The translations under genes and the position numbers were made by a program. Shown here piece by piece: positions 28,299-37,052 of a DNA stretch of 64,000 nt (position 1 is its first letter; each line of letters opens with the position of its first letter). The notes below the pieces were generated by a model, which ran no database searches, was not told the DNA's origin, and worked only from the letters and a program-made list of their open reading frames with translations. The stretch comes from Sphingobacterium sp. BN32 (lineage in GTDB: Bacteria > Bacteroidota > Bacteroidia > Sphingobacteriales > Sphingobacteriaceae): contig NZ_CP129963.1 of NCBI RefSeq assembly GCF_030503615.1, forward strand, positions 3,472,001-3,536,000. Direction: 5' to 3'.

Positions 28299-29144
28299 TT
28301 AAATAGTCTTCAAATGGTCCATTAGGTATTTTTTTATCCACAAGTTTTGACGCCATTGCTCTTCATAATCCTTAGCTGTATCGCCGGATGTGATGAGATA
28401 AGGTGGAGGGCCAAACTCCGTGGTAAAGGTTAGTTTCTTTCTCCCTAATTGGATTTGTTTACTAATATATTGTTGCCAGACCGCTAAATGGATCTTTACA
28501 ATGTCTTCAAATAAAGGGTTGCTAACATCCGATAGCTGTGAGCCTTGCGTGTGCCCGACACGCGTATGCACATGCCGCACATCGGATAGTAGGCTAGTTA
28601 ATAGGTCTTGTTGATCTTCCAGATAACTCTCCGAGACACAATACCAATGCGAGATATCCAAAGTCAATTTGAGACCTGGAAATTGCTCTTTGATTGCCGG
28701 AATTCGATGAATCCCGTATGTCCATTTATTCCGGTGTGTTTCCTGATAAATGGGTATTCCTGTTTGTTGCTCTACCTTGGCGCAGACTGCTAAACATGCT
28801 AGTATCTGTTCGCTCGTATAGTACTCTCGCCCTACCTGTGCAGAAATGAATTCCGGAGCCAAACCAAACTCCCCTAAGTTAGCGAGTTCCGTAAGCTGTT
28901 CCTCCAATAATTCCAAATAATGTGCAAAGTCCTTTGCTCCGCCAAATACAGCGAACACGATACTGTAACGCAGTTGGCGAGCCTGCAGACTTTGCAACAT
29001 CTGCTGGTAGTCATTCTTATTTTTTTCCCCATAAGGGTACCACTCAATTCCCTGATATCCGGCGCCCTTAACACGATCTAAAAAATCTGTCCAGGCAATA
29101 TGTTCTGCCCCCCAACGCGGATAAAAGAATTGAATATCTACCAT
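28299..29144 (-). CDS. sugar phosphate isomerase/epimerase (TIM barrel)
   Basis: The 281-residue xylose-isomerase-like TIM-barrel protein has YQGIEWYPYGE near the N terminus, a Glu/His pair in PIYQETHRNKWTYG, LTLDISHWYCVSE, VRHVHTRVGHTQG and FTTEFGPPPY near the end. These fit the metal-bound active site of the superfamily. There is no signal peptide, so it is cytoplasmic. The stop codon of the PhyH gene overlaps its start (7 bp), implying coupling. It follows a dioxygenase in this operon, which is not standard for pectin breakdown. The substrate is unknown; conversion of an oxidized or unusual sugar is inferred. Confidence 0.82.
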   Translation of the reverse strand: MVDIQFFYPRWGAEHIAWTDFLDRVKGAGYQGIEWYPYGEKNKNDYQQMLQSLQARQLRYSIVFAVFGGAKDFAHYLELLEEQLTELANLGEFGLAPEFISAQVGREYYTSEQILACLAVCAKVEQQTGIPIYQETHRNKWTYGIHRIPAIKEQFPGLKLTLDISHWYCVSESYLEDQQDLLTSLLSDVRHVHTRVGHTQGSQLSDVSNPLFEDIVKIHLAVWQQYISKQIQLGRKKLTFTTEFGPPPYLITSGDTAKDYEEQWRQNLWIKKYLMDHLKTI

Positions 29145-29959
29145 GATCTATGATAGATTAAAGGGTTTTGTTCGTCATCGTTCAACAGATCGCCGACTTT
29201 CAATGTAGCCAGGTAATCTGGAGGAAGAATATTCGCCTGTCCGTTGAATACATTGCCATCCGGCATGTATGCACATGTCATTGCTCGACGGTAGCCGTTG
29301 GTCATGTTCGGACCGGCACCATGTATGGTCAACCCGTTATGGATAGAACAGCTTCCGGCTTTCAAAGGTGCTGGGGCAGGGTTAATCTGCGCAAGCTCCG
29401 GATATACTTCGAAAATACCGTTCATGTTTTTGCCGATACCGATATTCGTAAAGTCGGTTTTCTTAAATGAGCCCGGTACAAAATATAGACAGCCGTTCTC
29501 TAAAGTCGCATCGTCCAATGCGATCCAGATGGATAAAGCTTCCCGGTCGGAGAACGACCAGAATGGTGTATCTAAGTGCCAAGCCGTCGGATTAGCAAAG
29601 GGACGCTTGAATAAAGCCTGATCATGCCAAATTCGGATACCATCCACTTGCGCTAAATTGCCAACCAATTCGCCGATTCGACGGTCTAGCATCAATTCCT
29701 TAACGCCCTCATCTGTTTGCCAGAGATTCAATAATTGATCGAATACTTTCCCGAAGTAATCCGCATCTTTATTGATCCCATCATCCTCTCCCACTTGTGT
29801 TTCCTTGCCGGGCATCTTTTTCCCCGCTCTCTTCTCTACTGCTGAGAAAACTACTTCACGCCATTTCTCTAGCTCCTCCGGACTTAAAAAATCCTCAATA
29901 ACTAAATAACCGTTCTCACGATAGAAAGCAATTTGCTCTGGACTAACTTGATACTTCAT
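29138..29959 (-). CDS. phytanoyl-CoA dioxygenase (PhyH) family protein
   Basis: The 273-residue Fe(II)/2-oxoglutarate dioxygenase-fold protein has the iron-binding H-x-D in TAWHLDTPFWSF and the distal His in SIHNGLTIHGAGPN. A 2-oxoglutarate-contacting Arg candidate follows in GYRRAMTCAYMPD. The facial triad is therefore present and the enzyme is likely active. The N-terminal YRENGYLVIEDFLSPEELEKW stretch, quoted here only by its parts, is the family start. It is predicted to be cytoplasmic. The gene lies 63 bp after susD, behind a possible intercistronic hairpin. The substrate is unknown; PhyH proteins hydroxylate or demethylate varied small molecules, so methyl-sugar or other decorated residues of the glycan are possible. 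Confidence 0.87.
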   Translation of the reverse strand: MKYQVSPEQIAFYRENGYLVIEDFLSPEELEKWREVVFSAVEKRAGKKMPGKETQVGEDDGINKDADYFGKVFDQLLNLWQTDEGVKELMLDRRIGELVGNLAQVDGIRIWHDQALFKRPFANPTAWHLDTPFWSFSDREALSIWIALDDATLENGCLYFVPGSFKKTDFTNIGIGKNMNGIFEVYPELAQINPAPAPLKAGSCSIHNGLTIHGAGPNMTNGYRRAMTCAYMPDGNVFNGQANILPPDYLATLKVGDLLNDDEQNPLIYHRSW

Positions 29960-29989
29960 AATATAAGTCTATTTATAACATAGGATAGA

Positions 29990-30011
29990 GCAAGGCCTTG
30001 GGAGACCTTGC
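29990..30011 (-). promoter_or_regulatory. intercistronic hairpin after susD
   Basis: GCAAGG (29990-29995) pairs with CCTTGC (30006-30011) across a 10-nt loop. It has no U-tract, so it is more likely a processing or attenuating structure than a full terminator. Such hairpins after susD can let susC and susD be expressed more strongly than the genes behind them. Confidence 0.4.
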
Positions 30012-30022
30012 ACTAGGGTTAT

Positions 30023-31612
30023 TTAATTTTGAACCATTTTATCGTTGTACATCATCTCATCCAATGGAATCTGTAAAGTCATCTTAGAAACCGGATAAGA
30101 AGATTTATCGACATGGTTTGTTGAACTAGCACGGTCAACCGCTATATTCCAACGCTTGTTGTTGAAAAATTCACGACCACCTTCTCCCCAAAGCTCAATA
30201 CGCGTTTGCAATTGAACCATTTGAAGCGGCGTAAGGCCTGCCATTCCCGGGTAGTTATCCACGGTAAGCGTTGCTGCACCGGCTTTTGTTCTAGCGGCCA
30301 ACAAAATATTTAAAGTCGCTTTTGCACCTGCGGCATCGCCACTTTGTGCCTGTGCTTCCGCTTTCATTAACAAAGCTTCCGATGTACGGAAAAAGTAAGC
30401 CGAGTTTTTACCTACATTTTTCTTGTCGTCGCTGCCCAAACCATGCGTTGCGGCAAATTTCAAGTTCGTGTAGGCCGGAATAGTACGTTTTTCGTTGTTG
30501 GTCGGGTAGCTGTAATCGCCCCAAGCAGTTGCCATAAACGCATTCTTACGGAAGTCATTCGGAGCAATGCTATTGTATAATCTGGCATCGATACGTTGGA
30601 AACCACGTAGCAAACCGCCCTCTGCTTCTGCAAATGGATTCATCCACATGTTATGCGTGGTCAGAGCATCGCCTAAAGGAAATCCGAAGATTACCTCTGG
30701 ATTTACGGCGTTGTTCAAGAAACCATTCTTCTCCGGACGCATAATAGGATTCGCCTGTGTTCCGTCGTTTGTAGCTCCATATGCTGATTGTGGTAATAGC
30801 GTAGGGTAGTTTGCCAAGATATCGTTGCTAGACGAGATCACCGTAGCCCAGTCTCCTGTCCATAAAGCAACTCGAGCCAGAATAAAATTGGCAACCCCTA
30901 AGTCGAAATCATTGACCTCTTTTGTATAGCCTTTTCCAGCATCTTTTAAATACTGAATCGCCTGTTGAAGATCCGCTTTGATGAAATTATAAGTCTCCGT
31001 TGCTGTCGCACGAGCCTTGCTTTCCTGCGTTGGAAGATAAGTATCGTAAAGCGGCAATCCTAACTTATCCTTTCCTCCTTGTAGGTAGGCATCCTGATAG
31101 TTCTCCATCAGGAAGTTATAAGAATAAGCGCGAAGGATCAACCCTCTTGCTTTAAACTCTTTCAAAATAGTATTGCTTCCAACCGTCGCATCGTCCAAAT
31201 AATTGAGCATTTTATTGGCTGTTGTAATACCGTTCCAAGCGAAAAACCAATAGGGCGAGTTTTTATTTGTTCCTTCGGATATAAAATCCAAAAATCGGTA
31301 CTCATCGCCACCAAAGATCGTTAGATTCTGATCTCCAAAAACGATGTCGTTTCCTTCCAAGTTCCGCATAACTTCCAAGCCGAAAACATTGGTATATCTC
31401 GATTCAGAGTTACCTGAACCACCGTAGTTGAATGCTCGGGGCATGCTATTCGCCATACCGCCTAAGACCGTACGAATCGTTGCCTCATCACCACTCTTCA
31501 ATAACTCCTGGATTTGCTCATCCGTAATGTTATTCGGCGGTGCCACGTCTAATTTCTTATTACATGAAACGAATAGCGTTCCTGCTATAAAGAATAAAAA
31601 TATCTTTTTCAT
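30023..31612 (-). CDS. SusD/RagB-family outer-membrane glycan-binding lipoprotein
   Basis: The 529-residue lipoprotein has a signal ending TLFVSC, with lipidated Cys17. It shows the SusD pattern: an N-terminal helical TPR-like part (LILRAYSYNFLMENYQDAYL in pieces, GLPLYDTY), FILARVALWTGDW, RTSEALLMKAEAQAQSGD, and the C-terminal ELWGEGGREFFNNKRWN signature found in almost all SusD proteins. It sits on the cell surface and captures oligosaccharides for the SusC channel. Its start is 14 bp after the susC stop. The neighbouring GH106 and GH28 genes indicate a pectic, rhamnose-containing ligand. Confidence 0.95.
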   Translation of the reverse strand: MKKIFLFFIAGTLFVSCNKKLDVAPPNNITDEQIQELLKSGDEATIRTVLGGMANSMPRAFNYGGSGNSESRYTNVFGLEVMRNLEGNDIVFGDQNLTIFGGDEYRFLDFISEGTNKNSPYWFFAWNGITTANKMLNYLDDATVGSNTILKEFKARGLILRAYSYNFLMENYQDAYLQGGKDKLGLPLYDTYLPTQESKARATATETYNFIKADLQQAIQYLKDAGKGYTKEVNDFDLGVANFILARVALWTGDWATVISSSNDILANYPTLLPQSAYGATNDGTQANPIMRPEKNGFLNNAVNPEVIFGFPLGDALTTHNMWMNPFAEAEGGLLRGFQRIDARLYNSIAPNDFRKNAFMATAWGDYSYPTNNEKRTIPAYTNLKFAATHGLGSDDKKNVGKNSAYFFRTSEALLMKAEAQAQSGDAAGAKATLNILLAARTKAGAATLTVDNYPGMAGLTPLQMVQLQTRIELWGEGGREFFNNKRWNIAVDRASSTNHVDKSSYPVSKMTLQIPLDEMMYNDKMVQN

Positions 31613-31626
31613 AATGTGATTCCTTC

Positions 31627-34600
31627 TTAAAATTCTAGATTAACACCTGCAGAGAATGTACGCATCGTAGGGTAGCTGTAAGCGCCTACTTCCCAACCAC
31701 CTACTAATGACATTCTCGGGTCGATACCGCTGTGCGAAGTCAGCATGAAGATGTTGTCGCCAGAAGCATAAACTCTTAATCTCTTAATCTTACTGTTCCC
31801 TAATAGGTCTGCAGGTAAGGTATAGCCTATTGTAATGTTCTTCAAGTTCAGGTAAGAAGCGTTGAACATAGCCATATCGCTATACATCCAGCTTCCGAAA
31901 GTAGAACCGTTTCCATAGGTGTTTCCATACATCGCCATCGGGAATTTCGCTCCTGTATTTTCAGTTGTCCATGTGTTACCGATCAGTTCAGACGATAAAG
32001 ATTTGCCTGGATTCTCTGTTACATATAAGCTGTTCGCATACTCTGTACTCAGGAATTTACCACCAACTTGGTAGGCAAAGGCTCCATAAAGGTCGAAGTT
32101 TTTGTAGCGCAATGAAGTCGAGAAACCACCAATCCAAGAAGGAACAGCACTTCCCATTTCATAACGACTCGCTTTAGAGTAATCTGTCGTTGCCACGCTT
32201 TCGCCAACTTTAGAACCTGCGAATAAACCAGCGCTTAAGTCGGCTTCCGTTACTCGGTGATAGAACATCGGTAAACCGGTATTCTGGTCAACACCCGCAT
32301 ATTTGAACAGGTACATGTTGAAGTAATCTTTGTCAATACCACGTAGGTAAGCAATATTTGTATTGCCAGCTGTACCTGCCGAACTCCAACCATCTACACC
32401 ACCAGTCCAATCGCCATCCAATGCCGCCGAACCAACACCCGGAGGAACTTCTTTCAAGATCGTGCGGTAGTGTGTACCATTCGTAGATAAGGTCCAGTTC
32501 CAGTCTTCGTTTTTAATTACATCCACACTTAGATCAACTTCAAAACCGTAGTTGCTTAATTTCGCGGAGTTCGTTAATATTGACGATTGTCCTTTTGACA
32601 TAGCGATCGGTTGTGACCAGATAGCATTCGTTGTCAATCGGTTATAATAATCGAATGTTGCACGAACGCGATTGAAGAATCCGATTTCTAAACCTGCATC
32701 GAAGGTGTTGATTTTTTCCCAGGTCAATTGGTCGTTCACATAGGCGTTTTGGTTCAACACATAGGAAGTAGGAATACCTGTACCAGCTGTCGTTTGTTGA
32801 TAAACTGCAGAGAATCCCCAAGTCTGATAACCTGAATAGTTGGAAATACCATTTTGGTTACCGATCACACCGTAACTAGCACGAATTTTTAAATTGTCTA
32901 ACCAGTCTTTGGTATTTTCCATGAAATCTTCGCCGTTGATTCTCCATCCTGCGCCTACTGACCAGAATGTGCCCCAACGTTTATTTTTCAATTTGAACTT
33001 CGATGAGCCATCGCGACGAACGGAAACTTGAGCGAAGTACTTATCCGCATAATTATAGTTTCCGCGAGCGAAATAACTTTCCATACGACGTGTATCGATA
33101 CCACCCCCTGGGTTGGAGAATGTTCCCCCGTCGTAGCGACCAACATAGTTCGCATAGGTCGGGAAGTTGTCGATCAACGAGTAAGAAGAACGATAGTTTA
33201 AAGTCTCAAATTGGAAAGCATCATACTCATGTCCTAATAAACCTTCAAAGGTATGAGAACCTACCTTTTTGTTATAGTTCAACAATTGCTGCGCATTCAT
33301 AATCGATACATTGGAAAATACTTTTCCGAATGCACCAATTCCCGCTGCTTGCCCTGATTCCGCATTCCAATAGCGCGTGCGGATATCATTGAATTTATCT
33401 AAAGAGAAGTTCGCTGTGAACGTAAAGTCGTTTAAGAAATTGATCGTTCCATAAACACGGGTATTCCAATCGTCAGATACTCGTTTGTCGATATCATTAT
33501 CTAATACCGTTAACACATTAGTTGAGCTTAATGCTGCTGCTGTTGGACCTACCGGCGACCAAGTATCGCCTTGTAAGACGTGTACTTTGTCTTTACCGTT
33601 TTCCTGAATAATATTTCCATTCTGATCGCGAGCGTATAACTGCGTTAATGGGTTCTGTCCATTGATAAAACGGAAAGCGTTAGCAGTTGAACTACCCGGA
33701 TTACGGCCAAAACGTGTTGCCGGCGATTGCGTATCACGGTTTGCATAGCCAACATTCGCGCCTAATTTCAACCAGTCATAAACTTGCGCGTTCACATTCG
33801 CGCGACCATTATAGCGCTTGAATGATGAACCACGAATATAGGATGGATCACCTAAGTAACCACCCGAGATAAAATAGTCTACTTTTTCTGAACCTCCTGA
33901 CGCAGAAACATTGTATTCCTGTCTGGTTCTGTTTTGTAGTAAATGTGAATCATAGTTTTCGTTGTAAAGTAATCTGGCATTTGGATTTAACTTACCATCG
34001 GGATTCACCAGATAAGCGCCCGACATGGTCGATGATGCATTTGCACCTGTACCTCCTGTTGGAGTATAGATAGCACCCGGCACATCATACAACATCCAGT
34101 TACCTAAATTATTGACTTTAAAATCAGTCATGGAACCCGTATAGTCAAACAAGTGCTGCGACGCAAATAGCGCAGCATCCTCATGCGACATGTTCGGATT
34201 TTGAACGTTGGTCGTATAGCCTTTCGCTGCACCTGAACCACCTACGCCATAGCGAACCGAATTATAAATGGTCAACCAAGCAAACTCATAAATATCTTTT
34301 GGATCAGATATCTTGTCGTATTGGTATGGCCCAATCTGGTTAATCCCCATTTTACCTTCAAAAGCAATTCTTGGCGCTCCTTTAGCACCCTTCTTTGTCG
34401 TGATCAAGACCACCCCATTAGCACCGCGAGAACCGTAAAGCGCTGTCGAAGCCGCATCCTTTAAAATCGTCACATTCTCGATGTCCTTCGGACTGATCGA
34501 CGCCAGTGGGTTATCATTCTGTGCTGGAACACCGTCGATTACCACTAATGCATTTGATGTGTTTTGATTTGCCGACCCTAGACCACGAACACGGATACCC

Positions 34601-35106
34601 ATATCGACACCCGGTTGACCGTCAACCGCCGATACTTGAATACCCGGTGCAGCACCTTCTAAGGCTCTACTCACCGTCGAATTGGATTGTTGCGACAATG
34701 CTTTGGAGTCAATTTGCGATACAGAGCCTGTAAGATCACGCTTTCTTGCCGTACCGTAGGCAACCACAACAACCTCCTCCAGCTCTGACTCGTCCTCAGA
34801 CAATTGAACCGAGATGTTGGACTGTGATCCAACGGTTACTGTTTTTCTTGCATAACCAACGTATTGAAAGATTAATGTTGAATTGGTTCTAGTTCCAATT
34901 TCGAATGTCCCATCGTTTGCCGTGGAAGTGGCATTTTTGGTAGCAGAATCGGAAATAGATACTCCCCCTAATGCAGCACCTGTTGTAGCATCTACAACGG
35001 TACCTCGGATTACTCGATCGGTCTGCGCCATACTTATGCTCGTGGTAAACACGAACAGCATGCTCAAGACGAAAGAGAAATACCTTCCTAATTTAGATTT
35101 ACACAT
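31627..35106 (-). CDS. SusC/RagA-family TonB-dependent transporter
   Basis: The 1159-residue outer-membrane protein has a signal peptide (about residues 1-27, ending SMAQ). A carboxypeptidase-D-like domain follows (IRGTVVDATTGAALGGVSI, about 33-110), then the SusC TonB-box region VVVAYGTARKRDLTGSVSQ and a plug domain with DGVPAQNDNPLASISPKDIE and LYGSRGANGVVLITTKKG. The rest is a long beta-barrel ending in an aromatic-rich strand (AGVNLEF). It imports oligosaccharides with SusD. It is the first gene of the pectin-locus directon, and a strongly patterned promoter/operator lies 61-77 bp upstream of its start. Confidence 0.96.
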   Translation of the reverse strand: MCKSKLGRYFSFVLSMLFVFTTSISMAQTDRVIRGTVVDATTGAALGGVSISDSATKNATSTANDGTFEIGTRTNSTLIFQYVGYARKTVTVGSQSNISVQLSEDESELEEVVVVAYGTARKRDLTGSVSQIDSKALSQQSNSTVSRALEGAAPGIQVSAVDGQPGVDMGIRVRGLGSANQNTSNALVVIDGVPAQNDNPLASISPKDIENVTILKDAASTALYGSRGANGVVLITTKKGAKGAPRIAFEGKMGINQIGPYQYDKISDPKDIYEFAWLTIYNSVRYGVGGSGAAKGYTTNVQNPNMSHEDAALFASQHLFDYTGSMTDFKVNNLGNWMLYDVPGAIYTPTGGTGANASSTMSGAYLVNPDGKLNPNARLLYNENYDSHLLQNRTRQEYNVSASGGSEKVDYFISGGYLGDPSYIRGSSFKRYNGRANVNAQVYDWLKLGANVGYANRDTQSPATRFGRNPGSSTANAFRFINGQNPLTQLYARDQNGNIIQENGKDKVHVLQGDTWSPVGPTAAALSSTNVLTVLDNDIDKRVSDDWNTRVYGTINFLNDFTFTANFSLDKFNDIRTRYWNAESGQAAGIGAFGKVFSNVSIMNAQQLLNYNKKVGSHTFEGLLGHEYDAFQFETLNYRSSYSLIDNFPTYANYVGRYDGGTFSNPGGGIDTRRMESYFARGNYNYADKYFAQVSVRRDGSSKFKLKNKRWGTFWSVGAGWRINGEDFMENTKDWLDNLKIRASYGVIGNQNGISNYSGYQTWGFSAVYQQTTAGTGIPTSYVLNQNAYVNDQLTWEKINTFDAGLEIGFFNRVRATFDYYNRLTTNAIWSQPIAMSKGQSSILTNSAKLSNYGFEVDLSVDVIKNEDWNWTLSTNGTHYRTILKEVPPGVGSAALDGDWTGGVDGWSSAGTAGNTNIAYLRGIDKDYFNMYLFKYAGVDQNTGLPMFYHRVTEADLSAGLFAGSKVGESVATTDYSKASRYEMGSAVPSWIGGFSTSLRYKNFDLYGAFAYQVGGKFLSTEYANSLYVTENPGKSLSSELIGNTWTTENTGAKFPMAMYGNTYGNGSTFGSWMYSDMAMFNASYLNLKNITIGYTLPADLLGNSKIKRLRVYASGDNIFMLTSHSGIDPRMSLVGGWEVGAYSYPTMRTFSAGVNLEF

Positions 35107-35137
35107 AGTTGTTGATATTGATTAATAACTTGATAAC

Positions 35138-35183
35138 CAAATATCATTTATTTACTGTGAAAAACCATCCTGTTGCATCCTGT
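35138..35183 (-). promoter_or_regulatory. predicted activator site and promoter of the pectin locus
   Basis: On the minus strand, ACAGGAT is repeated with 10-bp period (35183-35177 and 35173-35167). After exactly 21 bp comes GATATTTG (35145-35138), one base from TAnnTTTG, followed by GTT. The order, the 10-bp period, the 21-bp spacer and the ATATTTGGTT core are the same as before the cytochrome gene at 18239-18284. The predicted leader to the susC ATG at 35106 is about 25 nt. Confidence 0.68.
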
Positions 35184-35448
35184 ATCGTTTTAGCAAGCTA
35201 TTAGCGAATAATTAAGACTTTTATTGACTTTCGATATATTTTAAATTTTGGTCTCGAAAAATAATGCATCAGCTAATATAGAAGCGCCCATAATTCTCAT
35301 TAGGTTAATAATCTCCTATTAGGACAGGAAAAATTCTTGAAAAAAATTAAAAAATGTGGGTATTCTGTAAAGGTTGAATCGCTGGAAATAGGAATTTGTT
35401 CCAATTTCTCTGTAATCTGGCTTCAGCATGGTCGCTTCTCGTAGGAGA

Positions 35449-35560
35449 CTAGCTCGACACTGTCCCCTTTTAAAGCCCTTTCAAACCCAATGCTAACCCA
35501 ATCCTAAACCAATGCAAACCCCTATCATAAGCCTTTCGGATTGGGTTTGATAGGGGTTTG
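35449..35560. repeat. extragenic palindromic element with C-run array, copy 2
   Basis: It begins CTAGCTCGAC, runs through C runs at 35464-67, 35476-78, 35486-88, 35497-99 and 35519-22 (a weak CC at 35509-10), and ends in an inverted repeat CAAACCCCTATCA (35515-35527) with its complement at 35548-35560. The inner part is imperfect and the C-run array is longer than in copy 1. It lies downstream of the rhaK stop, in the same orientation relative to transcription as copy 1. Confidence 0.75.
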
Positions 35561-35689
35561 AAAAAGTTGAAAAAGATTTGTCATCCGTCGTAGGACCATA
35601 TCTTTTCCTAGGTTGGTTGATCACCTACTTGATGACGATCAGAATGATCGTCAATTGATTCTGGAAGGATTTATATTCACTAAGTTATT

Positions 35690-37045
35690 TTACGCTCTAA
35701 AGAACCTGATCTCGATCAGGTCGTTGGGCACCGGTTGTTTATTCCAATGCTCATGGATGACTAAGGCCGCCCCGATGGCGGTTGCCTGTGCCATGGACGC
35801 TGCATAGACCTCCATTTCAGGAAATTCATGCGCCAACAGGTTCATATAGATATTGTTCTTGCTAAAACCCCCATCGACAAAGATGCGGGTAGTTTTCTGA
35901 CCGGCTTGAATAAGCTTCGTCGATACCACCTGCGCTTTGATCAAATGCAGAATCAAGGCATGATAGGCTTCCTCATAATTGGCATATTGCGCTAAGTCAA
36001 TCTTACCGAAAGCATCTAATTCAGATGCTATGCTTGCTTTTTCTAAGGCTTTAACAATCGTCCAGTTGATATCCATATGTTTGAATTTCGCAGTCGTGAT
36101 ATCAAAATGCTCCGCTATTCTTTTCGATTGGATTTCATGTTCCTGCCCTGCAAATAAGCGCGAGGCCTTAACATGCTTTCCCTGAAAAGACAGGTAAAAC
36201 AAACAATCGCTTTCTAGTTCTGCCTTGGTTAAGGGCTGATCATTGAAAGGATTGATAGAAATACACCAGGTTCCAGTAGAAATCAGGATGAAAGGCTCAT
36301 GGAAATTCAATAAGTAAGGAATCAATGCGGACGAACTGTCGTGCAATCCGACACCAATTTTAAAGGTACTACCTGGAAAGGTCGCCGGGAATACAGCCGA
36401 GGCGTCTACCACAGGTGCTAATTTCTCAACGATCTTTTCATCTTTTACCCATTGGTGGTAATCATGCTGCTTATAATCCCAAAGGGCTGTATGACAGCCT
36501 ATGCTCGTCATATCCGAGTAAGCCTTTCCAGAAAGCAAGAAACTTAAATATTGCGGTAGATGTAGGGCATATTTTGTTTTCTCATAGATTTCCTGCTGCT
36601 CTTTTTTTAGCCGATAGACTTGAAGCCCGGAGTTCAGACTTCCCAACGAAGGCGATGCTGTATCGAGACTGAACTGCTCGACGCCTCCGTATTGCTGGTG
36701 CAGAGCCGAGGACAAGGCCTGTGGGTACTCTTTTAGGTAGTTATAAAGTGGCGCTAAAGGACGACCATTCTCATCCACATAGACAAAACTGGCGCCATAG
36801 GATGTGAAGTTAATGGCTTTCACATCAAACTCCTCCCGGCGAAAGATCTCGTGCAAGGAGTCGAAGACCGACAATCGCAGGCTCTCTAAATTTTCACACG
36901 GGTCGCCATCTTCATCCAACGTCTCCAAGAAACGCGCAGATTTCTCATATACAATTTGATAATGCTCATCGAATAAGAAAAGTTTCTTATTCGTCTTGCC
37001 CACATCAAATATGGCTACTACCGGTTTGCGTGTTTTTCCCCCCAT
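35690..37045 (-). CDS. rhaK: FGGY-family carbohydrate kinase, probable L-rhamnulokinase
   Basis: The 451-residue sugar kinase has the ATP-binding fold motifs: AIFDVGKTNKKLFL near the N terminus (phosphate 1), GVGLHDSSSALIPY with the catalytic Asp, ILISTGTWCISINPF, and FVDGGFSKNNIYMNLLA in the adenosine region. SMAQATAIGAAL follows. It is divergent from E. coli RhaB but sits as last gene of a rhamnose operon after the isomerase (7-bp gap), so phosphorylation of L-rhamnulose to rhamnulose-1-phosphate is the best call. The symbol rhaK is used for such kinases in other bacteria; rhaB would also be acceptable. Confidence 0.82.
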   Translation of the reverse strand: MGGKTRKPVVAIFDVGKTNKKLFLFDEHYQIVYEKSARFLETLDEDGDPCENLESLRLSVFDSLHEIFRREEFDVKAINFTSYGASFVYVDENGRPLAPLYNYLKEYPQALSSALHQQYGGVEQFSLDTASPSLGSLNSGLQVYRLKKEQQEIYEKTKYALHLPQYLSFLLSGKAYSDMTSIGCHTALWDYKQHDYHQWVKDEKIVEKLAPVVDASAVFPATFPGSTFKIGVGLHDSSSALIPYLLNFHEPFILISTGTWCISINPFNDQPLTKAELESDCLFYLSFQGKHVKASRLFAGQEHEIQSKRIAEHFDITTAKFKHMDINWTIVKALEKASIASELDAFGKIDLAQYANYEEAYHALILHLIKAQVVSTKLIQAGQKTTRIFVDGGFSKNNIYMNLLAHEFPEMEVYAASMAQATAIGAALVIHEHWNKQPVPNDLIEIRFFRA

Positions 37046-37052
37046 ACGCTAA

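Larger units (their letters stand above)
35107..35689. other. 583-bp intergenic region with promoter and extragenic palindrome
   Basis: No gene is seen. It holds the predicted susC operator and promoter (35138-35183), an AT-rich stretch (about 35200-35390), the second copy of the palindromic C-run element (35449-35560) and about 130 bp after it up to the rhaK stop. Confidence 0.6.

Noticed and set aside
35461-35560. CRISPR-like array from the regularly spaced C runs
   Set aside because: The repeat units are only 3-4 bases with 7-10-nt spacers and no cas gene is present; the pattern belongs to the palindromic element.
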